Assembly: GCA_021209625.1 (NCBI GenBank)
Contig: JAJOHZ010000048.1
Coordinates: forward strand, 1 to 42,571
Length of the DNA: 42,571 nt
DNA from: Erysipelotrichaceae bacterium
GTDB lineage: Bacteria > Bacillota_I > Bacilli_A > Erysipelotrichales > Erysipelotrichaceae
Direction: 5' to 3'
A program made the position numbers and the translations under genes. This document shows, in pieces, positions 1 through 9,509 of the stretch (its first letter is position 1; every line of letters begins with the position of its first letter). The notes beneath the pieces are model-generated. The model worked only from the letters and a program-made list of their open reading frames with translations. It made no database searches and was not told the origin of the DNA.

Positions 1-1517
1 GTTGCGCAACGTAACGGTTTTATTTATCTGGTATACGACAACCCTATCCTCGCACGTGAGATCGGTGCAGACGGCGTATTATGCTCTTCCTTAAAGAAAT
101 GTTCCGATGCCCGCAAATTGCTCGATGCCAATGTTAATCTATTGAATAATCGCATCATTCAAGACATGACTGTATTACTTAATGTGACGGTTATTATGCT
201 TATTACTATTATTATGATTCTTTTATTTGGAGTGTTTCAACTTGTCAACCACTTACTCCCCAACATCATCACTAGTCTTAAAATCATCAGCAGTGCTGAT
301 GTACTCCATGAAACCCTTCCCGTCATTAATCCGTATTACTGTGAAGCTAAGAAAATCAAAGAAGACATTCATCTTATCTTTGATGAGAAAAAATTCATTG
401 TGGAGTTGCAAAACAAATTGCTGGATGTGTATGTGGTGGAAGACACCATGAATGTGCTTTTTGATTTCTTGAGTCGACAACTTAGAATCGATCGTATAGG
501 ACTAGCGTACGTTGATTATCAAAGTGAAACCTTTGTGGCTGAATATGGTGTTTTAGCGTATCAATCCACCATTCTTGGACCAGGTTTTGTGCAACCTTTT
601 CATAAAACATCCCTCACTCAAATCTTAACCACCCAACTTCCAGTCATCAACAACTCAATCAAATCATCACTGTATACCAATCCTACCAGTGAAGCTTTAA
701 ACATGCTTCACCAAGAAAAAATTCAATCCAACCTGACCATTCCAATCATCATGAATCAAATTGTGTTTGGCTTTATCTTCCTCAGTTCCTATGAAGCCAA
801 CTTCTTTAATCAAAAACACATTGAACTTGGTATGAAAGTCGCCAATGAAGTGAAGTCACTGCTTCATCGTGCTTACTTCACCAACGTTGTCCTTACCAAG
901 ATGACATCTGCCTTTTCTGAGCTTGTTGAAAACAAGGACAATGACACAGGAAATCATATCTTACGAATGGTCAAGTATTCATCACTGCTTGCGAGAGCAA
1001 TCCGTACTAGAATCAATCCGGATTATCCTATGGATGAAAAACAATTTTAGAAGTTGAGCGTTATGCTGCCGTCCATGATATTGGAAAAGTGGGTATACCA
1101 GACGCTGTATTAAAAAAGGAGAGCAAGCTCACTCACGAAGAATGGGAAATCATGAAGAAACATCCTAAGATTGGAGCTGATGTGTTTAAGAACCTACGTT
1201 TAGCGCTTAATGCATTTGATTCAACATTATATCAAGTGGCAGAAGACATCACTCGCTATCATCATGAACGATGGGATGGGTTAGGTTATCCTTATGGATT
1301 AAGAGGATTTGAAATCCCTCTAGTTGCACGACTGATCGCTGTTGCGGATGTGTTTGATGCCTTGTCATCCAAGCGAAGTTATAAGCCGGCTTTCTCCTTT
1401 GAAGAATCCCTTCAAATCATTAAGAATGCCTCTGAGTCTCAACTTGATCCCTTCATTGTTGAGGTGTTCATTGAAGAAAGCACTCAAGTATTAGCCATCT
1501 ATAATGCATTCAATTGA
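1..1517 (+). CDS. GAF + HD-GYP domain signalling protein (putative c-di-GMP phosphodiesterase), 5'-truncated by the window, apparent 1-nt frameshift near 1045-1050
   Basis: Frame 1 is open from base 1; TM segment (TVIMLITIIMILLFGVF), GAF-like region, then HD-GYP start (NKDNDTGNHILRMVKYSSLLARAI). The frame breaks at caaTTTTag and continues in frame 3 as LEVERYAAVHDIGKVGIPDAVLKK...RYHHERWDGLGYPYGLRGFEIPLVARLIAVADVFDAL. Confidence 0.85.
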
Positions 1518-1539
1518 TATTCAGAAATCTCTAATTGAA

Positions 1540-1567
1540 AAAAGAAACGATGAATGTCGTTTCTTTT
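1540..1567 (+). terminator. Intrinsic, probably bidirectional terminator
   Basis: AAAAGAAACGA-TGAATG-TCGTTTCTTTT perfect inverted repeat between convergent genes. Confidence 0.7.
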
Positions 1568-1573
1568 CATGTC

Positions 1574-1729
1574 TTAGAATCCTCTTGTCTGACCTTTGTA
1601 AGGAGGTTGTTGATGGTTATTATACTCCTCAATCCCAGGACCTTTGAGTTGTTTTAACCTGAACAAGCCATACACATAACTGAGAACTAAAACCCCTACT
1701 GTAAAGGGTAGTCCTAACAAGGTGTTCAT
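1574..1729 (-). CDS. Small membrane protein, 51 aa (MNTLLGLPFTVGVLVLSYVYGLFRLKQLKGPGIEEYNNHQQPPYKGQTRGF)
   Basis: Not in the ORF track; ATG overlaps the stop of the upstream gene (ATGA), one TM helix. Confidence 0.6.
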   Translation of the reverse strand: MNTLLGLPFTVGVLVLSYVYGLFRLKQLKGPGIEEYNNHQQPPYKGQTRGF

Positions 1730-2247
1730 CCAAGCCAGTTGTTGATACTGTTTTGAAGAAAAAGATAAATTTGTAAACTACTTCTTAATACAAACAGAAA
1801 CAACCACATGAGTGTGACTTCTGTGTAGGCAGGTTTAATGTCTTTGCGCCAAAACCAAGACATGGTCCATCCTCTGGTAAGATGGGATGCGAGTGCAGCA
1901 AGTGGTTTTCCAATCATCAATGACACTAACATCACAAGTAATAGAAACAGATTAGAAATGATTCCAGGTAGAAAGAAATTCGTGGCATTGTTGACTAGTA
2001 ACGCAAAACCGCCTGCTATTGCCACCCCAATAACCCCTCCAATCGCATAAACCCCTTTTTGCTTATTCAACATTCGAATTAAGGTTGTCCCACTAGCCAA
2101 GCTTAAGGCACCAAAAAAAGCAATGGGTAATGAAAACCATGCATTGAGTAGTGTAAATAATAGTGGAGGAAAGATCGCATCAAGGGTATTACCCTTAAGT
2201 ACACTTTGAAGCTCCTCTAGAATCTCTTTGTTTTTTGACTGTTTCAT
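1726..2247 (-). CDS. Multi-pass membrane protein, DUF3159-like
   Basis: 173 aa ORF with several hydrophobic helices; stop/start overlaps with both neighbours. Confidence 0.7.
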   Translation of the reverse strand: MKQSKNKEILEELQSVLKGNTLDAIFPPLLFTLLNAWFSLPIAFFGALSLASGTTLIRMLNKQKGVYAIGGVIGVAIAGGFALLVNNATNFFLPGIISNLFLLLVMLVSLMIGKPLAALASHLTRGWTMSWFWRKDIKPAYTEVTLMWLFLFVLRSSLQIYLFLQNSINNWLG

Positions 2248-2609
2248 ACAGGAATTGAGGGTTTTCTATACCCCATAAAGAAGATTAGCCAATCCCCCTT
2301 AGAAGCAAAGGCCACCACAAAAACATACAATGCACCTGTAAAGAAACCTAAGACCATCATTGCGACAACCCAAACAAGAGATACCAATGGGTTCTTTTCT
2401 CTGAACACAATCCAAGCAGAAAAAAGAATAAAGCCTGTATACAAGTCTACAAGTGAAACAATTCCCCAAGGATTAGAAAGAATCAGTGAGCCATCAGAAG
2501 CAAAATCTCCGACACTGAATCCATAAATAAGCACTGCTGTCATGGCTAAGATGCCTAATACACTAATGATTTTAATTGTTTTCATCATGGTTTCCCTCAT
2601 TTTTTTCAT
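2244..2609 (-). CDS. Small membrane protein, DUF1475-like
   Basis: 121 aa, multiple TM segments; 4-nt overlap with the downstream gene. Confidence 0.65.
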   Translation of the reverse strand: MKKMRETMMKTIKIISVLGILAMTAVLIYGFSVGDFASDGSLILSNPWGIVSLVDLYTGFILFSAWIVFREKNPLVSLVWVVAMMVLGFFTGALYVFVVAFASKGDWLIFFMGYRKPSIPV

Positions 2610-2841
2610 TATAGCACAATCATTAATCTAACTATGATTTCATGATTTTTTAAGTCTATCTTTACTAATTTAACCTTATATATCACAAACCAATCATTAA
2701 GTATCCTAGTGGGTTAGCAAAAAAAGTGCTTCTTATTAGTACATCATTTGACTTCTAGAAACAGTGAAGTTAAAGTGAAAATATAGTATTCCTTGTCTAC
2801 ACAAGTTTCAAGACATCACAAATTAAAAGGAGAATATTTTC

Positions 2842-2991
2842 ATGTTAAATTTAATTGCCGTTATTCTCATTGTTTTATGGTTATTGGGTATTGTATCATC
2901 ATCAACCATTGGAGGATTCATTCACGTTCTTTTTGTTATCGCTGTAATTATTATCCTTCTTAGAATTATCAAAGGAAAGAGAATTCTGTAG
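2842..2991 (+). CDS. lmo0937-family small membrane protein, 49 aa
   Basis: AAAGGAG RBS then MLNLIAVILIVLWLLGIVSSSTIGGFIHVLFVIAVIIILLRIIKGKRIL; below the ORF-track length cutoff; matches the short lmo0937-type pattern. Confidence 0.75.
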   Translation: MLNLIAVILIVLWLLGIVSSSTIGGFIHVLFVIAVIIILLRIIKGKRIL

Positions 2992-3128
2992 GTTAAGGGA
3001 TCGTTTCAAATAACTTTCCAAAACTATAAATAACCAATTTATATTTAAGTCACTCTAGTAGTAGATCTCTTACTAAGTCTATGACTATTACATGATGCAC
3101 TGAACTGTTACCTATTCAACTTACATCC

Positions 3129-3153
3129 AAAAGTCTGTGAACCAGACTTTTTT
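3129..3153 (+). terminator. Intrinsic terminator
   Basis: AAAAGTCTG-TGAAC-CAGACTTTTTT. Confidence 0.7.
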
Positions 3154-3240
3154 CAATTCCACCAAATCATTAAAAGTTAATTGCATACTCATCTTTCTTA
3201 ATATATATCTTTCGTTTCAAATAAATATTTGATAAACATA

Positions 3241-3315
3241 TTGACATATATTAGATATCATCTAATATGTTATTATATTATTAGATGATTATCTAATATA
3301 TCATTAGATATTTAG
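3241..3315 (+). promoter_or_regulatory. Promoter with ATTAGAT/ATCTAAT operators for the MFS-ArsR operon
   Basis: TTGACA (3241-3246) N16 TAATAT (3263-3268); ATTAGAT-ATC-ATCTAAT (3250-3266); ATTAGAT-GATT-ATCTAAT (3280-3297); half-site ATTAGAT (3303-3309). Confidence 0.7.
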
Positions 3316-3328
3316 TATAGGAGGTCAT

Positions 3329-4558
3329 ATGAAGTCATTATCCATCTACAAAGGTGTGTTCACCCAGACTCAATACATGAAGCTGATTGTTGCTAACATG
3401 ATTAATCGCTTTGGCGATTCCATTGATATGATTGCTTTTAGCTGGATGGCTTATCAAATCAGTGGTTCAACCACTTGGATGGCTATTGTCTTCGCATTCA
3501 ATGCTTTACCTTCCATTCTTTTCATGCCTTTTGCTGGGGCATGGGTAGAATCCATGAACAAGAAGTTAGCCATGATTATCACAGATGTGGGTCGTGGAAT
3601 ACTTGTGGTGATGATTGCTTTTCTTTATATTAATCAGATGCTTACCCCTGTCATGCTGGTGATCACCACACTGCTTATCTCCACACTCGAAGCGTTTAGA
3701 ATTCCTGCTGGTATGGCCATTATCCCTATTGTCTTAGACAAAGAACATTACAACACTGGATTGTCTTTAAATGCCACCGTACGTCAAGTCAGTATGGTCA
3801 TTGGTATGGCATTAGCTGGTGGCATCATTGCTTTAATCGGTGTGTTTGGTGCCATGATGATCAACGCCCTTACCTTCTTCCTTTCCTCCTTCTTAATCAG
3901 TTTGATGCATGTCCCTCATGAATCAACATCACGTAAGGAAAGCACATTGTATTTAATTAAAGAAGGATTTGAGTATCTTAAGAATACTCACATTATCTTT
4001 ATACTTTGCTTATTTGGAATGGGAATGAACTTCTTGTTTTCTCCATTTGGTGTCTTACAAACACCCTACATCGTGGATGTATTGAAATTGGATGCCGTTG
4101 CCTTATCTTTACTTGGTGTGACCAACATTGCTGGGATGGCACTAGGTAGCTTTCTGTTTCCTCACGTCTCATTAAAATTATCAAGACAAAAAATCTTAGG
4201 TTTATCTGGTATTGGTATTGGATGTGGCTTCATCAGTTTCACACTCCTTCATTCAGGTTTGAATACCTCTTTCTTATTGATTGCACTTGCGATCATTTCT
4301 TCTCTTTTTGGTCTTATGGTTGGCTTTCTTCAAACTAGCATTAGTGTGAGTTTCATGACCCATGTGGATAAGACCTACTTAGCTCGTGCTGGATCCATCT
4401 TCAATGCCTTAGTGTCTGGTTCTGTTCCAATTTCATCATTTCTATTAAGTGGCATTACCTTCTTATTAGATATCCCTCAAATCATGATTCTGTATGGTAT
4501 ACTTTCCATAGGACTCTTTGTGATCATCACCATGAATCGAAAACTAGCTACCTTATAG
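3329..4558 (+). CDS. MFS transporter
   Basis: 409 aa, about 12 TM helices, MFS efflux pattern (NRFGDSIDMIAFSWMAYQISGS...); AGGAGG RBS. Confidence 0.9.
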   Translation: MKSLSIYKGVFTQTQYMKLIVANMINRFGDSIDMIAFSWMAYQISGSTTWMAIVFAFNALPSILFMPFAGAWVESMNKKLAMIITDVGRGILVVMIAFLYINQMLTPVMLVITTLLISTLEAFRIPAGMAIIPIVLDKEHYNTGLSLNATVRQVSMVIGMALAGGIIALIGVFGAMMINALTFFLSSFLISLMHVPHESTSRKESTLYLIKEGFEYLKNTHIIFILCLFGMGMNFLFSPFGVLQTPYIVDVLKLDAVALSLLGVTNIAGMALGSFLFPHVSLKLSRQKILGLSGIGIGCGFISFTLLHSGLNTSFLLIALAIISSLFGLMVGFLQTSISVSFMTHVDKTYLARAGSIFNALVSGSVPISSFLLSGITFLLDIPQIMILYGILSIGLFVIITMNRKLATL

Positions 4559-4570
4559 AATGGAGCAAGC

Positions 4571-5665
4571 ATGAAACAATCAATCGAAAAACTTAATCTT
4601 CTTGTGGAGTGGATCCATCTAGCTTCACGGGTCTCCAGCAAATCAACCACCCAAACCACAGCCAACTCCATTGCGGAACGCTACAGTATTGAAGTGGAAA
4701 CACTGCATCCCCACATCAATGCGTGTATATTATTGGAAGAAAAACTGTTGCCCACCATCGACTCTTCCATGAAAGATTTTGAGTTCTTCTTTGCCCCTCT
4801 TAATCAAAACCAGTCTTTAGCTCAACTGCTTGTTTCTATCTTACTTAACCCTCTTTATTCACACTCGGTTGACACCATCACTTCTCATCAATGGCTTCAC
4901 GCCTTTATCAATGGGGTTGCTACAGTATTGGAAGAAGATGATGTGGCAACATTTAAAGAAACCCATCACATTCATGATTTAGCAACACTCAATCATGTAA
5001 TCATGAACAGTGAATTGGATGAATCAGCCCGTTATCGCTTAATTGTGGCATCAAATCAACCCACTTGGTGCATTCATCGCATACAAGAAATGTATTGTGT
5101 TCATGAGAAAGAGTGGGTAGCTCTTGAAGATGAGATGAATCAGCTTGTGAGTAAAACCCTTACCCCGTGGATGAATCAACACAATCATGTGTATGATTTG
5201 ATTGAATCCAGCATCAACATCAAAGGCCTTCCACAAGCAGAGAATATCCTTATCATCCCTTCTTTGTTTAACTTCAACTCCTTCATGGTCGTTAACCAAG
5301 ACCCCTTTGCTTTTGATTTAAAACAACCTTTACTTCACATTGGATTTCTCATTTTTGACTTAACTCATACCCTTCATCAGTTATCTGAAAATCAACAACG
5401 TTTCCACCTTGTGCTTAAAACATTGGCTGATAAAAGCAAACTTGAAATCTTAAGGTTATGTCAAGAACAAGCCTTGTATGGTCAACAAGTGGCGAGTCAT
5501 CTACAAATCACCACCGCCACTGCTTCCTATCATCTCAATGCTTTAGTGAACATGGGGTATCTTTCCATGACGGTCCAAGCCAATCGCATTTACTATGAAA
5601 CCCAATCTAAGAAAATCACCTCAGATTTACAACTCATTCAAAACCTATTTACACCTAAAGACTGA
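4571..5665 (+). CDS. ArsR-family winged-helix regulator with a long N-terminal domain
   Basis: C-terminal HTH: LADKSKLEILRLCQEQALYGQQVASHLQITTATASYHLNALVNMGYLSM; follows the MFS gene. Confidence 0.85.
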   Translation: MKQSIEKLNLLVEWIHLASRVSSKSTTQTTANSIAERYSIEVETLHPHINACILLEEKLLPTIDSSMKDFEFFFAPLNQNQSLAQLLVSILLNPLYSHSVDTITSHQWLHAFINGVATVLEEDDVATFKETHHIHDLATLNHVIMNSELDESARYRLIVASNQPTWCIHRIQEMYCVHEKEWVALEDEMNQLVSKTLTPWMNQHNHVYDLIESSINIKGLPQAENILIIPSLFNFNSFMVVNQDPFAFDLKQPLLHIGFLIFDLTHTLHQLSENQQRFHLVLKTLADKSKLEILRLCQEQALYGQQVASHLQITTATASYHLNALVNMGYLSMTVQANRIYYETQSKKITSDLQLIQNLFTPKD

Positions 5666-5681
5666 TCTCATCAGTCTTTTT
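5657..5681 (+). terminator. Intrinsic terminator
   Basis: AAAGACTGAT-CTC-ATCAGTCTTTTT at the end of the regulator gene. Confidence 0.75.
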
Positions 5682-5752
5682 AATGAAGTGTTTCAATAGA
5701 ATTGAAGCACCACCTTCGTTATACATAATATATAGAGTATAAAGGAGGAGTT

Positions 5753-7012
5753 ATGAAATCAACATTCCTTTTCATCCTATTATCCTTGTCACTGACACTC
5801 AGTGCGTGTGCACCTCAACTACCCATTGATGAAGAACCCATCATTGAAGAACCGATTGATGAGCCTACAGAACCTATAGATATCGTGCTAACCGATCCTG
5901 TTGAAATCTCACCTCGTGATAATAACTTTGAACCTGCTTTTAGTGGTCAAACCAGAAGTCAAGGAACAATCACACGTACACCTTACAGCGTTGAGTTAAT
6001 CACCTCTGATTTGGTTGAGCCATGGGGAGTGGATGTGTTACCTGATGGTCGACTCATCATCACTGAAAAAAGAGGAACATTAAGAATACTCAATTTGGAT
6101 AACACCCTTTCAAGTCCAATTGCTGGTTTCCCTGCATTGAATACCCTAGGTCAAGGGGGATTGTTGGATGTGGCTGTCAGCCCAAACTTTGAATCCGATG
6201 CAACCCTGTTCTTTACCCTCTCGTTGAGAACTAACTCAGGATCGGTGAGCGCAGTAGCGAAAGCCACCTTGGACACAAAAACGTTAAGCCTCAATGATGT
6301 TCAAGTCATTCATCGTGCTGATCCATCCTTTAATGGAAATGGGCATTTTGGAAGTCGAATGGTGATTAAAAACAATGCGTTGTATGTTTCTACAGGAGAT
6401 CGTCAAAGCTTTGAAACAAGAAACAATGTTCAACTGCTAAACAATGGATATGGAAAGATTTTAAGAATGACCTTTGATGGTGAACCTATCACGTCCAATC
6501 CTTTCTATACTCAAGGGGGTTATGCCCGCTTTGTGTATGCTTTAGGATTACGAAACACACAAGGTTTAGCGCTTCATCCCATCACAGCAAGTCTCTACGC
6601 TTCTGATATGGGACCTCGTGGAGGCGACGAAATTAATCTTATTGAGTCCTCCAATAACTACGGTTGGCCCATCATCACCTATGGCAGTGAATACAATGGA
6701 CAACGTATAGGTCAAGGCATCACTTCTCAAGAAGGACTGACACAACCCATCTATTATTGGGACCCATCCATTGCGCCAAGTGGCATGACCTTCTATGATT
6801 CCAATGTGATTCCTGAATGGGAAAACAATTTGTTTGTGGCAGCACTGCGAGGAAGTCATCTTGCTCGTTTGGTGATTGATGATGATCGTGTGGTTGCAGA
6901 GGAGCGTTTACTCTCTGATTTAGGTGAGCGTTTTAGAGATGTCAGTGTTCATGATGGGGTCCTTTTCACCATCACTGACAGTGGTCGATTGTATCGAATT
7001 CGCAAAGAATAG
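5753..7012 (+). CDS. PQQ-dependent sugar dehydrogenase family (glucose/sorbosone dehydrogenase-like) lipoprotein
   Basis: Lipobox LSAC; VEPWGVDVLPDGRLIITEKRGTLRIL...GNGHFGSR...ALGLRNTQGLALHP...YASDMGPRGGDEINLIESSNNYGWP. Confidence 0.9.
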   Translation: MKSTFLFILLSLSLTLSACAPQLPIDEEPIIEEPIDEPTEPIDIVLTDPVEISPRDNNFEPAFSGQTRSQGTITRTPYSVELITSDLVEPWGVDVLPDGRLIITEKRGTLRILNLDNTLSSPIAGFPALNTLGQGGLLDVAVSPNFESDATLFFTLSLRTNSGSVSAVAKATLDTKTLSLNDVQVIHRADPSFNGNGHFGSRMVIKNNALYVSTGDRQSFETRNNVQLLNNGYGKILRMTFDGEPITSNPFYTQGGYARFVYALGLRNTQGLALHPITASLYASDMGPRGGDEINLIESSNNYGWPIITYGSEYNGQRIGQGITSQEGLTQPIYYWDPSIAPSGMTFYDSNVIPEWENNLFVAALRGSHLARLVIDDDRVVAEERLLSDLGERFRDVSVHDGVLFTITDSGRLYRIRKE

Positions 7013-7063
7013 GGTTCTACCTTATCTTAGATAAGGTATACTTATGGTAGAAGGAGAAAGAAT

Positions 7064-7871
7064 ATGAATCCAATGACATCTTATTTTACGTTATCCAATG
7101 GGGTGAATATCCCTATGGTTGGTTTAGGCACGTGGCAAATTCCCAATGATCAAGTGTTTGATGTGGTGATGAATGCCTTTGAGGTGGGTTACACTCACAT
7201 TGACAGTGCACAAGGTTATCAAAATGAAGAAGGCGTGGGTCGTGCCATTAAAGCATCCACCCTTTCCAGAGAATCCATTTTTGTTGACCACGAAGCTTCC
7301 ATCTCATATTAAAGGATATCAAGAAACCTTAGATTCCTTTGAACAATCCATGAAGGATCTACAACTTGAGGTATTAGACCTTTATCTCATCCATGCCCCT
7401 TGGCCATGGAGCAACATTGGTCAAGATTGCACCCAGGGCAATATTGAATCATTCAAAGCCATGATAGACCTATACAAACAAGGTCGCATTCGCAGCATTG
7501 GCGTCAGTAATTTTTCAGTAAAAGATTTAAAAGCCATCATGGATGCGACAGGGTTTGCTCCTCATGTGAATCAAATACGCTTCTATGTTGGAGACACTCA
7601 AGATGAGATTGTATCCTTCTGTAAAGCAAACAACATCTTAGTTGAAGCATATTCCCCTTTAGCCACAGGTCGTATTCTCAATCATCCTGAGTTACTTCAA
7701 ATGGCAGAACAAAAAGGAGTCACTATTGCTCAACTTTGCATTAAGTATTGCCTACAAAAGAATACCCTTCCTCTTCCAAAGACGACGAAGAAAGAAAGAA
7801 TGATTGAAAATGCTTCTTTAGACTTCACCTTAAGTGAAGAAGAGATGAAGAAGTTGGATCACATCAAATAG
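7064..7871 (+). CDS. Aldo/keto reductase, apparent 1-nt frameshift near 7278-7282
   Basis: N-term LSNGVNIPMVGLGTWQ...GYTHIDSAQGYQNEEGVGRAI in frame 2; TTKLPSHIKGYQETLDSFEQSMKDLQLEVLDLYLIHAPWPW... in frame 3. Confidence 0.9.
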
Positions 7872-9356
7872 AAAGAAAAGATATCCTTTTAATCTAAGGA
7901 TATCTTTTTTTGTGCAAATCTTACTTTGAAAATAAGTGTCATGTTCAATGATGATCATGGTTGGCTCAAACATCATTATTAATTGTTCAACTTGTTCACG
8001 AGCATGGACATCCAAATAATTCAATGGCTCATCCCAAATATACACATGAGCTTGATCACAAAGACTTTTTGCAATCAAGACTTTCTTTTTTTGTCCTTGT
8101 GAATAGAGTGATAATTCAATGTCAAACTGTTCGCGATTAATACCTAACTTTCTTAGAATCGCTTTGAACAAAGGTTCTTCCAGTTGATGCAACTTAATAA
8201 ACTGATCCATTGTGCCTTGAACCAGTGAAGTATCTTGAGAAACATAAGAAATCACTAATTGAGAGGAAATCTGAATTTCACCACTGTATTTCATGGTTGA
8301 ATCATAACAGCACCGAATCAAACTACTTTTGCCACTTCCATTTTTTCCTTCAATCAATAAACGATCACCTCGCTTAAGATCAAATGAAACCGGTGAATGA
8401 AGAGGCTTATTAAACCAAACACACACATCTCTAAACATAAATTGATGGTGATTGAAGAAAGGCAATGATTGCAGTTTTAACTGTTCTATCTTTTCAATAT
8501 CCAGTAGTAATTTCGTTTTTGATTCAATGGATTTGTTTGTTCTTTTTTCAAGTGATTTGGATCTTTTCATCATTTTTGCTGCCTTGTGGCCTATATATCC
8601 ACGATCAACACCCCCTTGACCAATCTTAGTGGCTTCAACTTTATCTGACCATGTTGCGGTTTGAATTTTCGCATAATTCAAACGTTTGATGTCCTTCTTT
8701 GTTTGCTCATTCATTGCAAACTCATGTTGCATTTTTCGATCATAATTCAACTTCCATTGAGAGTAATTCCCTTTTTGAACATCAATGCTTGATGCATTAA
8801 TGGAAACAATATGATCAACACAGCGATCTAAGAAGGAACGATCATGGGAAACGAGTATGAATCCTTGTTTCGTTGATAAGTAATCCGCTACTTTCATTCG
8901 TGATTGGGAGTCCAAATGATTGGTCGGTTCATCAATGAGATAGAATGCTCTTTCATTAAAAAAAAGCATAATAAGCATAATCTTGGTTTGCTCACCTAAC
9001 GAAAGTGTGTGATATGAGCGATCAAAACACTCTTCTTTTAACTCAAGAAATGAAAACTCCTTCATCCATTGCCATTTTTCAATCATTGGATTGTATTCTT
9101 TTAAAATAGATGCTGTCATTCTTTCAGGTTGAGTAATCTTAAATGGAAAATAAGCGCAAGAAAGTGGACAATGGATTGTCCCATCATAGATAAGTTCTTT
9201 CATAAGCAACTTAAGCAAGGTTGTTTTACCCCTTCCATTACGTCCAATGAGTCCACAATGCCATTGTGTGTCCAATGTGAGTGAACAATCTTTGAAAATA
9301 GGGACAGATGAATTAGAATATGTAAAGGTTATTTGATTAAATGTTAGTGTTGCCAT
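7830..9356 (-). CDS. ABC-F family ATPase, antibiotic-resistance (Lsa/Vga/Msr-like) type; 3' end possibly altered
   Basis: Two ABC domains (GRNGRGKTTLLKLL, LSLGEQTKIM, YLIDEPTNHLD; EGKNGSGKSSLIR, YSQGQKKKVLIAKSL, IWDEPLNYLD), no TM. Start reassigned to MATLTFN, which has AGGAGG at proper spacing. Confidence 0.9.
   Translation of the reverse strand: MATLTFNQITFTYSNSSVPIFKDCSLTLDTQWHCGLIGRNGRGKTTLLKLLMKELIYDGTIHCPLSCAYFPFKITQPERMTASILKEYNPMIEKWQWMKEFSFLELKEECFDRSYHTLSLGEQTKIMLIMLFFNERAFYLIDEPTNHLDSQSRMKVADYLSTKQGFILVSHDRSFLDRCVDHIVSINASSIDVQKGNYSQWKLNYDRKMQHEFAMNEQTKKDIKRLNYAKIQTATWSDKVEATKIGQGGVDRGYIGHKAAKMMKRSKSLEKRTNKSIESKTKLLLDIEKIEQLKLQSLPFFNHHQFMFRDVCVWFNKPLHSPVSFDLKRGDRLLIEGKNGSGKSSLIRCCYDSTMKYSGEIQISSQLVISYVSQDTSLVQGTMDQFIKLHQLEEPLFKAILRKLGINREQFDIELSLYSQGQKKKVLIAKSLCDQAHVYIWDEPLNYLDVHAREQVEQLIMMFEPTMIIIEHDTYFQSKICTKKDILRLKGYLFFLFDVIQLLHLFFT
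7877..7911. terminator. Bidirectional terminator between convergent genes
   Basis: AAAGATATCCTT-TTAATCT-AAGGATATCTTTTTTT. Confidence 0.8.
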
Positions 9357-9370
9357 AGGGTTTCCTCCTG

Positions 9371-9509
9371 TAAATAAAAACCACAAGAAAGTTAATTCTT
9401 GCGGCTCTAGTTTCAAGAAAAAGAAATAGATAACGTGAAGTCAACTTTCTTTGTCACAGAGAAAACAATGTTTTAACCATGACTTATGTTAGAAAGTTGC
9501 TTTGATCAT
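9371..9509 (-). promoter_or_regulatory. Leader-peptide/terminator attenuator of the ABC-F gene
   Basis: Leader ORF MIKATF* (9509-9489) with RBS GAGGTGAGGA; CAACTTTCT (9499-9491) complementary to AGAAAGTTG; AAGAAAGTT also complementary to AACTTTCTT inside terminator CCGCAAGAA-TTAACT-TTCTTGTGG-TTTTTATTT (9404-9372). Confidence 0.75.

Noticed and set aside
1-120. Resemblance of AREIGADGVLCSSLKKCSDARKLL to a thiamine-phosphate-synthase segment
   Set aside because: Only a short match, followed directly by a TM helix and GAF/HD-GYP domains; not enough to claim a ThiE-like domain.
1045-1050. Programmed ribosomal frameshifting in the HD-GYP gene
   Set aside because: No slippery heptamer plus pseudoknot pattern recognised; a single-base homopolymer indel is simpler and recurs in unrelated genes.
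5688-5710. Inverted repeat GTGTTTCAAT-AGA-ATTGAAGCAC before the sugar dehydrogenase gene
   Set aside because: No U-tract and no second copy seen; could be an operator but is unsupported beyond the single repeat.
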